Shown here: positions 1 to 12,000 of the stretch, piece after piece
How positions within the stretch are numbered: the first letter of the stretch is position 1
Layout: each line of letters opens with the position of its first letter
Source: Elusimicrobia bacterium RIFCSPLOWO2_02_FULL_39_32
GTDB lineage: Bacteria; Elusimicrobiota; Elusimicrobia; 2-02-FULL-39-32
Reading direction: 5' to 3'
Length of the DNA: 64,000 nucleotides
NCBI GenBank assembly: GCA_001800135.1
Contig: MGUU01000016.1
Span: 124,001 to 188,000, forward strand
Position numbers and translations under genes: made by a program
Notes under the pieces: generated by a model
What the model was told of the DNA's origin: nothing
What the model saw: the letters and a program-made list of their open reading frames with translations, nothing else
Databases searched by the model: none

Positions 1-3000
1 AGAGCCTCTGTCTCACCAAGAGTCATTTGAACATCAAAATCTCCTCTCTCTCTTTCCTCCTCAGCTGCCTCTTTATCCGCTATCGAGGCAGGGCGGATTT
101 CATCTTTTTCCGACCATCCCTCTGTCTTGACACCCATAAGTTGTTGTGTTATAGTTGAATTAATGGAAGATAACAGCTCAGAGACTTTCTTTACATCTAG
201 GAGAAGGGAATTTATCGCTTCCGGTGTGCTTAATCTTGGATTAATACTGCTTACATCAGGACTTGTAAGTGAGGTTTTTACCTCGCTTAATGTTTCCTTG
301 AGAGCAGCTATTATTTTATGGGGAGCAATATTTTTCGTTTCCTCTGCAATTATTTTTCCTTCAGAAGGAGGTAAATAAGATGATAACTCTAACAGTAACA
401 ATGATAATGGTTCTAACCATTCTGGCTCTAATAAAGTGGGAAGAGCATCGGAAGAAAAAAGCTGGACCGCATTAAGTTGTTCGATCACTACATCCGCCTG
501 CCCAATCGCGCGATCCAATTCAATTTCTAAATTTCTAACCTCAATCTCGGATTTTCTTCTCTCACCACCTAATTCCCCTTTTTTCCAACTCCTGATTGCA
601 AATTTAAGTTTATCTCCCAAACTCATCCGCTCTTTAAACTTTTCTTTCACTTGATCTAGGAATTGTTCAGGAGTTAAAGAACGATCTACCAAATGTCTAA
701 AGATAATTCGGAGCCGATCTAAAGCAGTCAAGTGATTCACAAGATACCCAACCTTGGTAAAAAAGACCGAAGTGTAGAGGTACTCCTTGGGAATCTTTTT
801 CCCCGGATTGACGCTTAACCACATCATCGCCTCCAGCAAATTCTTTTGATTCTTAGATGTTTTTTTAACTTGTTCAGCGGAGCCGCAATCAATTAAGATC
901 ACCCGAATCTTATTATCTTCTCTCATAAGATGAAAGTTCCCGCCATGGGGATCTGCCAAATAGTCCCCGTACTCAAACATCTGCCGCATGAGAAAATCAA
1001 AAATCATTTCCTTTACCTGTTTTAGCTCCTGCTCACTTACAATCCCGCTGGATATCAGCTTCTCTTCTTTGTCCAGAGACACGCCTTCTGCAAAATCAGT
1101 TTCCATGCTGATTCCTCGATGAATGCTCCCTTCATAAATGTTGGCTACTCCAAATTCAACGATCGTTTTGCCGTCAGTTAAACGGTAATCCTCTTTTGCA
1201 TTGATTTCCTGAATCTGATCCTTAAACCTTTTGGTAATGCGAACTTCGTTTTCAAAATCAGCGTCATCCGCAATCGCTCCTGAGACCCGGTCCTCTAAGC
1301 CCTCTGGAATCTCAAACTTAATCTTTCTTAAATCACCTAAAACTTTCCGCAAGAACTCAAGGTCGCTCTTCATCTGTTGGTCAACATCCGGTCTTTTAAT
1401 TTTAAGCACATGCTCCTTAGTTTTCCCTTTTCTTTTAACCTTATAAACAATTTTCACTGAAGCGCTGCCAAGCTGTTCCCCAATAGTATCAAAATGCTCT
1501 TTGAACCCGCCAGGATAAACATTTTCTATTGTTTCAAACACCACCATCTTGCTTAAAGGGTCGGCTCGGCTGGACAAATTTTTGAGCGCTTCCCTCAAAC
1601 GGTTGGAAAGAGGAACATCATAGGAATGCGCCAGCATCTGCGCCATTTTAACCCCTACTAAACCTAAAGACTCAAAAAACTTTGCGATCATCTCTTCTTC
1701 ATTCTTCTTTTCACCCTTTAGGACGCTTGCCATGTTTACGGTCATAGCCTGAACCATCTCTAATTTTCTTACAGAATCACTGTTTTTAAGAATAACTTTC
1801 ATAATTTTTTTAAGAGTTTTTTTCGGAATATCTCCCTCAGGCACCATTCTTTCAAATAGATCATCCATAAACCCATTGAAAATATCTTCTGCCTCCAAAA
1901 TTCCCTGCCTGCCAATAAAGAGCTGTCTGATCAGTTCCTTTTTAGTACTTTCTCCTATGCGTTCAAAATCTCCCAGAATTAAACCAGCTTGACTTACCAT
2001 GGGTTCACTAAAAACTTGTTTTAAGCGGTCAAAATCAACCCCTAAAAATAACTCCCACTCCCGCATGAAAAGAGGCTTGTCTTTAATCCCCAATATCCAC
2101 AGCAATAAATCCTTTTTTTGAGCTGGATGAGCCTCTTGAATTAAAAGAACGATGCGGTCCTGGAAAAAAATAGATTTAGCCGCTTGCTCCTCATGAAGCA
2201 CTCCTTCTTTGTACTGATAAAGAAGAGGTTTAATCAGAGCATACTCCTCATAGGTTCGAGCAAACTCTACAAGTTCTAAAAGAAGATCATCCCTGAGGAA
2301 TCCGGGCTCAAAATAATTTTTTACAAGATGGACCTGATTTTTTATAAAATCAAAATGCTCCGCTGGAGTCATGCTGTGAAGACGATCTACTTTAATTGGA
2401 TTTGCATTCCTCTCAAGTTTTAAGCTGATCAAACCAATCTTATCCTCAAAATAACCATTAAAAAATAAATCTCGGACGCTTTTTAAGTTGGCCAGCAGAA
2501 CATTGAGAAGTACATCTCCTTTAGAGAAATCAAGTTCAAAGTTAGCCAACATCTCTAAATAACGATCGCGAGTAGCGGACTCTCTGGGAAACATCCTTAA
2601 AATAGTATCGAGTTTCTGTTCAAAATTAATTTGAGGATCAGAAACAACCTTCTCAATTCTTCTTTCTGCCAAGCCAGGGATCAGAGTATCCAACTGAACA
2701 TGCTTTTCTTGAAAGTCAAAATGAAAAATGTCAGCTAAAGGCTCCTTACGCATTGCTTGCAGATAAAAAAGATAAAAACCTTTTACTAACCTTGTAAACC
2801 ACTGATCATTGAAAAGCGTTTCTAAAAGAAGTTCTCCAATCCTGTTCCTTAAAACCAGCTCTTGGGAGACTGTCCACTGAATGATAGGCGAATTCTCTTG
2901 ATTAAATTTTGGGAAAAGAAGCCCGATAAGACGACTCGCCATTTCATAAAATTTCACCGAAGGTTTGATGACCACTAGATACAGAAAATAAATAAGAATG

Positions 3001-6000
3001 CGCACACAGCATCGAACTAAAATTCCAACATAGCTGTTGAAAAACAGTTCAGTAAACATACGCTCCAATTTAGACATAAATGACAGGTCGCTGATCCAGA
3101 ATAAGTGCGATGGAAAAGACATTTGTTTGATCTTTTCGCCCAAAGGCCGATCATTTCTCCCTTCCTTTTTCAAAATCCAATAGAAAAGAATGCTGGTATT
3201 GATCTGATCCATTCTGCCGTCATAAAGAAGCAGAGGAGCGATCTTTTCCAGCGCATCATAGATTTCTTTATTTTCTTTCCCTTTCCGTTCTCTTTGAGCA
3301 ATGAATCTTCTTAATTCAGAGATGCCGACCCTTCCTCTGATTTTAAAGGCCGGGTCAATCTCCTCTACTTTCTTTGCAAATAGGTAAAGAAGAAGATAGT
3401 TCCTATAAATGGAAGGAGGAATCCAGATTTGAATTTCTTCCAGCTGATCCTCAAAACTTTTTTCAGAGCTCAAGAACTCTTCAAAAATTTTGGATTCCTC
3501 TTCGCCTCCCCCTATCAAATCCCGGCGGTCTAAATATTTTGGAACCCCAAATATCAGTTTTCCAAAAGCTCCTTCAAAAATCCTTTTGAGTTCTGGAAAC
3601 AAACCTGCGGTAGCGGCTCCATTTTTGAAAAGATCTTCAAACATTGACCCGCCATCAATATAGTTTTCTAATGTCTCTATTTCACCTAAAAACATTTGAA
3701 AAATCCCAAGTCTTTTTCCTTTATTGGATACCTGACGAACCAAACTTAATTTTCCTTTATGATTAAGAAAAATCAATAAATTAGAAGTTGCGATATATTC
3801 GCCCCAGGTATGAACCTTGTACAACTGAGCATTGACCATCTGTTCTGAAATATTCAGCTCGCCCAGATAGACCATTCTACCCCTATTGATGAATCCTCTA
3901 CTATACTCATTCAACCACTCTTTGGCTGAAAAAACCAAAGGAACTTTATGCTTCTTTTGTTTTTCAAACATGTAAGGACTATTCAAAAATAATGCTAAGA
4001 TATTAAGCTCTTTTTGCGGAATAATGCGCTCCTCAATAGCCCTGTCAATAAATTTGTGAAAATCTTCTATAGATAAAATTCCGCCTGCGTCAAAAAAGAA
4101 TATCCACTTTAGAATCTCTGGATCAGTCTCCCCAACATCCGCGCTAATCCCAGCCTGTTTTAAACTCTCATGGACAGTTTCTTGCACATATTTAAGCCCT
4201 TCTTGAGTCATTTGCAAGAATAAAAGCTGATGAAGTTTATTTGAAAGTTCATCAGTTCGCAAGGGTTTAGCTCCTTTCCTTGTTTCATCTGCTTCAGCAA
4301 TATATTTTTTTAGACGATTTAATTCCTCTTTAATATCTCTAGCTAATTGCGTTCCTGCAGTTTGAACGTTTAAAAGCGCGTGAATTTTGGCAATCTCTTC
4401 GCTGGTTAAATCCAGAAGAACCTTGATTACCATTAAGCTGTCCTGTAATATGTCCTCTTTAAATAAAATCTCCTTTTCTTTTTTTCGCTCCAAAACACGG
4501 AAGAACTCTTTTTTCACATTTTCTCTTAATTCCCGCGATGAGTAAATTGCGCTTAAAATCTCTGGGTTCGGCGAACTGATCAATTCATCATAGACGAATT
4601 CCCCAATTTCCTTAATGTTATGGAATTCCTTCATCTTTAAGAAATATTTTAAAAGCATGGCTCGATCTTCGTTTCGTCTTCCATCTTTTTCCATTTTTGC
4701 CAATGCCATTCTTACGATCAAACGCGCTAAACGATTGACTCGAGCCATGGGCTGCATGAGCAGCTCTCTTTTTTTATAAGAGACCATATCTAAAATGGCT
4801 AATAAACTTTGGATGGATGGATTGCGGGACAACTCAATTATTCTTCTTAAAACTTGATACAAATAAAGTTCAAATAAAGATTGTTTTGCATAAATCAGAT
4901 TTCTTTGCAATTCTACACCGCCATGATCTCTGGAATTTAAGTCATGATCAAATTCCCATTCTCCTGTGGGATGAAGCGATTGAAAATGAATCATTAATTC
5001 ATCCAAACTTTTATCTTTAACCAGCTGATAAAGATGCCTTTTAATGCCTCCTAGCGCGTCTCCAGCCAACCTTGCCCTCTGTATAACAAACCCCATAGTT
5101 CCGCCATATCGAGATTCTAATGGATTCAGAGAGAGAGAGAGTAGATGAGGAGATGTGATGGAACTCCCTTTTCTTTCAATGGCTTCTTCGCGCGCCTGAA
5201 TTAAACGCAGGATGTCATTTTTCTTTTGCATTGCTTCTCTAACCAAGCCGCTCGCTGAAAAAAGTTCATTCAATTTATTGTAGTCCAGAGGGATAGGAGT
5301 TCCGTCCCGATATCCGTGGACAATCGTATGCCCTGAAAACGTGGAGCTGGTCGGGAAAGAAACAGCACGAGGCATCTCTCCTGTGGCCAAATAGCTGAAT
5401 AAACAATAACTGGATAACTCCTTCAAATCCCATGGATACCCTCCTAGAAAAGGTTCTTTCCAAAGACGAGAATTATAGAAATGCCAACTGTTGCTTTTTT
5501 GCAAGGTTTTCCTAATCCCTTTTGCCGCCTTATTCATTTCCTGCGAGAACTGCATTGAAATGATCTGTTGGGCTGCCAGATCCAAAACATGGTTTAGAGC
5601 CAGGGAAATTAAAAATTCCAATTCCTCAAAGGTTTGGGCGCTCTGAACCGCAATTTCCAATTTTTCAAATGAATTTAGCCCGGCCAATTTTTCTTGAAGC
5701 TGCCTAAACCGAGACTTCCCTAATCTAATTTGCTTTATAGCCTGGAATGAAAAGGAGGAGACATTCTGTGTTTCCCGCCAATTGGATCGTCTTTGAATTC
5801 TTCTTAAAGTGTCAATGCGCTCTTGGGAAGGAGGATGACTGTCGAACATAGCCTGAAAAAGAGAAAAGGAAGGAGAGCTGCGATTTAATAATTCAAAGAA
5901 TTTAGTAATTTCACTGATGCTGTATCCAGCTCCATTGATGATCTCTACAGCCCTTACATCCGCGTCTTGCTCCTTTGCATAAAGATGGACTGCGTCATGC

Positions 6001-9000
6001 GCTTTAAACTTCAAGTAGTCTTCCAGAGAACCAAAGCGACGGCCAATTTCTTGCACCTTGCCTGCATCCACAGCCTCTCGGTATTGAATTAAATGCGTCA
6101 CCTCGTGCGCTAAAATAAATCCGATCAGATCTTTGGTTAAAACCCCGGCTTTGTGCAATTCTCTGAACAGCCCAACATTAATCACTATAAAATTAAAATA
6201 AATGGCAGCTGCTCCATTTGCTGAAGAGTCATCCGCTAAAAAGAGTTGAGCATTCTCCAAACCTTTTGCCTGATCCTGTTTGCCTTGAGCTATCATCATA
6301 TTTTTTGCGCTTTCCAACACCTTTTGATAAACTTCTTGCAATTCAGACTGCAGGTCAGGAAACTCATCCTTTTCAACAAAACCAAATTTTATCCTCATCT
6401 GCTCAATCAGCGCTTTCTTCATCAAAGGATCATAAACATATTTATCTTTTTGACCTAATTCATCTAAACTATCCTCCCCCAATGTCATTGCAAATGAGGG
6501 AACATAAGAAGGCAGCTGTTTCTCTACAAAATTCCATACCGCATGCGCAGTGACGCTCCACAAAATCCCGACACCCACCCCAATAAGCGTGTGAAGACCC
6601 GCCGCAAGTCCAGCGCTGCCAGGCATGACAAGGGAGAGATAGGCAATAGTTCCAAAAATTGCGGCGAGATTAAAAAAGAATGTGAGAGCGATGCGGACTG
6701 GAAGCTGGAGAGGGGAGCGCGTATTGTCGTGGGCTATTGCAAACTGAACCTGATGGTAGCCGATCCATCCCGCCATCACCACCGCCAAGGGAACAAGCTG
6801 ACTCAAATCTAAACCTGCAAAGTTCTGAAACATATAAAACACCATCGCAGAGATCACCGCCGGCAACCGTCCCTGCCAGCGCGATTGCCAATCGCTTCTA
6901 CCCGGAGTTTTAATCCCCAACTCCTCGATCACAGAAATTCCCCACAACTGATTCTTTGCCAAAAATCTTTTCACTTGCGCCAACAGTCCCGTCGCATTCC
7001 GCCACTCTTTCAACAGCGCTTCTGTCCCACCAAGCGTCATCTGAACAGACCCGTTATCTTCCTGATCAACATCCACAACCAAAGTCGTGCCATCCTCCCC
7101 TTTTTCTGATGGTCCCTTTATACCTTCATCCGCTATTGAGGCAGGTCCGGTTTCATCTTTTTCCGATGATCCCTCTGCCTTGACACCCATAGGTTGTTGT
7201 GTTATAGTTGAATCAATGGAAGATAACAGCTCGGAAACTTTCTTTACATCTAGGAGAAGAGAATTTATCGCTTCCGGTGTGCTTAATCTTGGATTAGTCC
7301 TCATTACCTCTGGACTTGTGAGCGAAGTTTTTATATCGTTCAACATGTATTTTAAAGTAGGGATTGTATTGATAGGAGTTATTCTTTTTATGTCTTCCGT
7401 AGCTGTTTTCCCTGCTAAAGGAGAAGAAAGGTAATATGATAACCGCAACAATATCTCTCTTAATGGTTCTAACAATTCTGGCCCTAATAAAGTGGGAGGA
7501 GTATCGGAAGAAAAAAGCTGGACCACATTAAGTTGTTCGATCAACGCATCTATCAGCCCAATCACCTCATCAAATTCATCTTCCTTCCAAATAAGATGCG
7601 CTAGCTCTAGTAAAACCCTACTGGCATACTTATACGATTCGCTCCCGTGATTCTGAGAAAGTTCATTGGAAATTATTAAAAAGATTTCACTCATCTCTGA
7701 AAGCTCATTCGTTATCCGTTGCAAGGCAGGACTGTTGCGATCCGACCATTGAGTTATTTCTCTCAAATAATTCCTTAATTCATCTACTGCTTTCTGTGAG
7801 GCTGCCTTTGTCAGCAATAGGTCCACCCTCATTGCCTCAATTTTATTTCTCAGCTCTCCAATATTTAGTCTTTTTCCATTTCCAAGCTCTCTTCTTTTCT
7901 CTAGTTCTGCTTTTAGATGTTGGTAAACTGCTAACCTCTCGGGAGATAAATCTTCAGCTATTGATCGGCGGTTAAAATATAATTTATTATATTTTTCCAA
8001 CCCCTCCAAATACTCAATTAAGTCTAATACAACATTGTTTATATTATCACGGGACAACAATAGCGCCTCAATTTGCTCTTTAGATTGAATATCCCCTATC
8101 CTTCGGTATCTATCATAATTTTCTTTAAACCAATACCACAGACTAGATTTCAAAGAAAGTCCATAAATTTTGTATTCATCCAAAATATCTAAGAACGATT
8201 TCTTCCCAATTGTGTTGTAATGAATTAATTTCATAAAGGCCTCGTACTCGTGGGAATCAGAAGGATACATAGAAAGAACATGGTTGTCAGAATTTAGCGC
8301 TTCAACAATCATTCTCCTTGTTTCTAGGGTGGCTTCAAATCCATCTCTTGCAATAAGGCCAATCCCGTGCAGCGCCATAGTAACACTCATTCCCTCAACC
8401 CTAGTAACTAATCTTTTATTGATAAGATCATCCATGTAAATAGGAATCTTGCTCGCATCGTATATGATTCCAAAATAACTTTTCAGCCCTTCTAAATTAT
8501 CAAACTCAACCTTTAATTTTCCATCAGCCTCAACTGTAATCTTTAGAAACAACTGCCTTATGGAAAAATTAGAACTCCTGCTATCCCCTGAAACCAAGAG
8601 AATATCTGTATCTTTTATATCGGCCTTAAAATTTGATAAGACAGATTTTATTGTACCCGCATCAATATCCTGATATGGATAAGATCGAACTACAAGATCA
8701 ATATCGGAAGTAAAATCTTTTAATGTTTTGTCTCTTAATAACCCTGCACTTCCCAAAAGAGAATGAATAGCTGTGCGTCCAAACAACGTTACTGCGGTTC
8801 CCTCTGGAAATTTTTTAAGAGCAGAACTTAGTTCTGAATCGAGCCACACTTCATGTCTTTTGTGCGAATATGGGATATTAACTTGATATACCTCTACATG
8901 GGACGGGTGGTCACTCTCAAAAACGATATTAGCAAGTGGCAAGCCTGTGATTAAAGCAATGAGGTTGTAAAGTGAATGGAATAGGAAGTGAAGACCAAAT

Positions 9001-12000
9001 CCAGATATAACAGCTTCTTTCAAATTAGTAATGTCTCCAAATAAAAAATCAGTCACATTGCCCAACAAAGGAACAGAGGAAATCGGAACTCCCATTAAAA
9101 CAAAGATAGCAGGAACTACAAGAGCCCCTGCTAACACTAAACCTACACCAAACAAAACTGTTTTCTCTGCAGACGACCTTCCCTTATGCGCTCCACTGAA
9201 TACATACGCGCTCTTTAACGCCCACTGCACTATGAATGGAATAATCACAGGTAAGAACCATGCAGTTAAAGGCAATGCCATGAATAGAGATATTCCACCA
9301 ATTACCAAACCAGTTACAACACCAATCGCTGCCATCTTCTTAGTCCCTAACTCATATATCTTATTGGCCTTAACCATATCCGTTGAAACTCCTGCCATCC
9401 TCTTAGCTCCCAGCTGATATTCCTTTCCTGCGCCAGCCATTTGAACCACAATTCCTCTTTCCTCTATTGGTTCAACCTCACCTGCAATCCCGCTTTTCAC
9501 TAACCTTTCATGCGCCCATTCTCTCACCCCAGGAATAAAATAGAGCACCTCCCACCACACCCCAATGAGGGTGTAAATCCAGTGAGCAAGCGCATAAATG
9601 GAATGGTAAGCAAACCTGTATATCTTCACACTCTCCCACTCATCCCCAAATAGCTTCTTAAAGATATTCTTAAGCTGAATTTCTAACCACTGCTTTACCT
9701 TCTCATCAGCAATAGAACCAGGACCAATCTCTTTTCTCTTCGATGATTTTTCTTCATCCACTATTGAGGCAGTGCCTGTTTCATCTTTTGCCGATGAACC
9801 AGCTCTGAAGAATTGAGAATCCTTCTGAACTGCCGATGATCCCTCTGTCTTGACATCTGTGGCAGCTTGTGTTATAAACATGTTAGAAACAAACTCCATG
9901 AATATATTCAAAGACTCAAGAAAGCGATTGATTGGATCTTCACTTGTTAATGTCGGGGTGTTGCTATCAACCGCCGGGGTTATCAGCGAATCTTTTATGA
10001 AATTTAGTTTTTCAACTAGAGTTGCAATTTTTTCTCTGGGGATAATGTTGTTTGCATTAGGAGTTGTTATCTTTCCAAACAAAGATGATAAGGAGGATAA
10101 TTGAGATGCCATTAACAATAACATTTGCTGTATTGGCTTTGCTGCTTGTTGCCTATATAAAGTGGGAGGAACATCGGAAGAAGAAATCTGCTGGACCGCA
10201 TTAAGTTGTTCGATCAACGCATCCGCCAACCCAATCGCATTATCAATTTCAGTCACTAAACCTTCTAGTACTTTAGTAGCTTCCTCACGAGGAGCAGCCT
10301 TCCCTAGTCCAAAACGTTGAGATAGTTCAGTAATAATCAAGGTTAAAGTTGTTTTTGAGAAAAGATTCCTGAATGAATAAAACTGCCTTTGAAGAATGAC
10401 CTCTTGAAAAATATCACTTTTTTCAGATGCGCTTATCCCATCAGTAATGTAAGCAATGGTCTCAAAAACTTTAAAAAGAACCTCAAATTCTCCAATAAAA
10501 GCAATTCCACGATCATCCAATAATTTCTTAAGTGCCCTTAACTTATTTTCAACATCTAAATCCTGCTGCAAAATGATTTGTTCCAATTCTGATTCTAAGC
10601 CCTGAACTCCTTTTTCCCCACCCATCATCTTTTGAACTAGATTCAGAGATTGTTTAACATCTAAACGATCCAGCGCGGCTAACAATAAAATAAATGTTTC
10701 TTGATTTTTTCTTGAAAATTTAGCGTTATTGCCAAAATCAAGCAGAGTCACCTTCCCTCCTTTCTTAGCCTTTTTAGACAAGGAAACAAAAATATTGCCA
10801 GAATGGAGATCCGCATGATAAATGCCTTTAATCAGAATCTGGCGCAAGATCCCGCGATAAATCAAATGTTGAACAGCTGAAAACTCTCCATCTGCTTTTA
10901 ACCGCGCAATGATCTGATCTTTAAGAGGAATCCCATCAATAAACTCATCCGCAAAAAATTGCTCTCCTTGCAGTTGAGGATCAATCCGAGTCACTCTTAA
11001 CTCCCACCCATTTCTTTTTTCTCCATTAGAGAATCTTCCCAAAACTTTTTGCGCAAAGACTTCCTGCTTAATATTCAATTCCCGATGGACAGCAAGGTCA
11101 ATTTCATCCATCAAAGAATCAGAAATCTGATCTAAGCCTGATATTTTTCCGCGCAGAGCTTGAATCACTTTCTTTGCAATCTCTAAATTCTCCTTAACCT
11201 CGTATCGAGCCAAAGGACGAACATACTTTACAGCCTTTAAAGAGCCGTCTCTTTTTTTAACTAAATAACCTTGTTTAATTGAAGCGCTGCCTAAAAGTTT
11301 TCCTATGGTTTTTATTCTTCGTTTTAATGAACCAAAGGAATGATCAAATAAAAGAGCGTTGAGCAAATACCTTTTATCTAAAGGATTCACCTGATCAGAT
11401 AATTTTTCCAATGTTTCCCTTAAATGCTCATCTGTAATTAATTTTTGTTTAGCTAATATCTGCCCTAGTTTAACACCCACTACCCCAAAACTTGTAAGCA
11501 GCTGGCTAATCAGTAAATTTTTTAAAACCACCGCTTGACCCCCTGCAACTGGGTTCTTAAGGAAATGCGCAAATAATCCATTTATTAAATCTAACTGTTT
11601 TAGTTCTGGGCTGGCATTAAAAGTCTCTTGAAAAATAAGGTAAAGAACATTTTTCTCATTCGCTCTTTCACCTGTTCCATGCTCAAAAATATTCTCTACC
11701 AGTTGCAAACGATTTGTATCATCGCTTAATAATCCTTTAGGTCCAACAAAAAGAGTGGATAAGAAAAGATAGCGTTCTACATCAGAAACAGTCTCTAAGA
11801 TTAAAGCCAAATCTGAAAAATCAGCTTTTAAAGAATATTCCAATTTTTTAAGCTCATCTGGTTTTTCTGTTCCAATTCCAATCAACCATTCAAAAAGTTC
11901 CCTTTTATCCTTTGGCTCCCATGCTTCCATAGCATCAGCTAAATGCTCTAATATTCTATGAGCAGCTCTCTTTTTTAAATCTCTTGCTAACTGATCCGTA

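Larger units (their letters stand above)
600..6490 (-). repeat. Paralogous block III of giant gene (M48-like, helical, UbiB-like)
   Basis: Second copy of the block at 15800-21850. It is preceded at about 7040 by VQMTLGGTEAL. The almost identical VQMTLGETEAL recurs at positions 3-32, 7.0 kb further along in the same frame, which suggests another unit starts as the gene leaves the window. Confidence 0.8.

Noticed and set aside
475-500. Short inverted repeat GTTG/CAAC after ORF2 of the cassettes as terminator
   Set aside because: Only four base pairs, not conserved in cassette A, and no U run follows.
6218-6553. Plus-strand frames of 111 and 70 codons
   Set aside because: Two overlapping frames opposite the M48-like segment, without start signals or repeat support.
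9031-9417. Plus-strand frame of 128 codons inside the giant gene
   Set aside because: It is antisense to a membrane segment of the giant protein, has no promoter or ribosome site, and its product is a Thr/Pro/Asn-rich mixture typical of a shadow frame.
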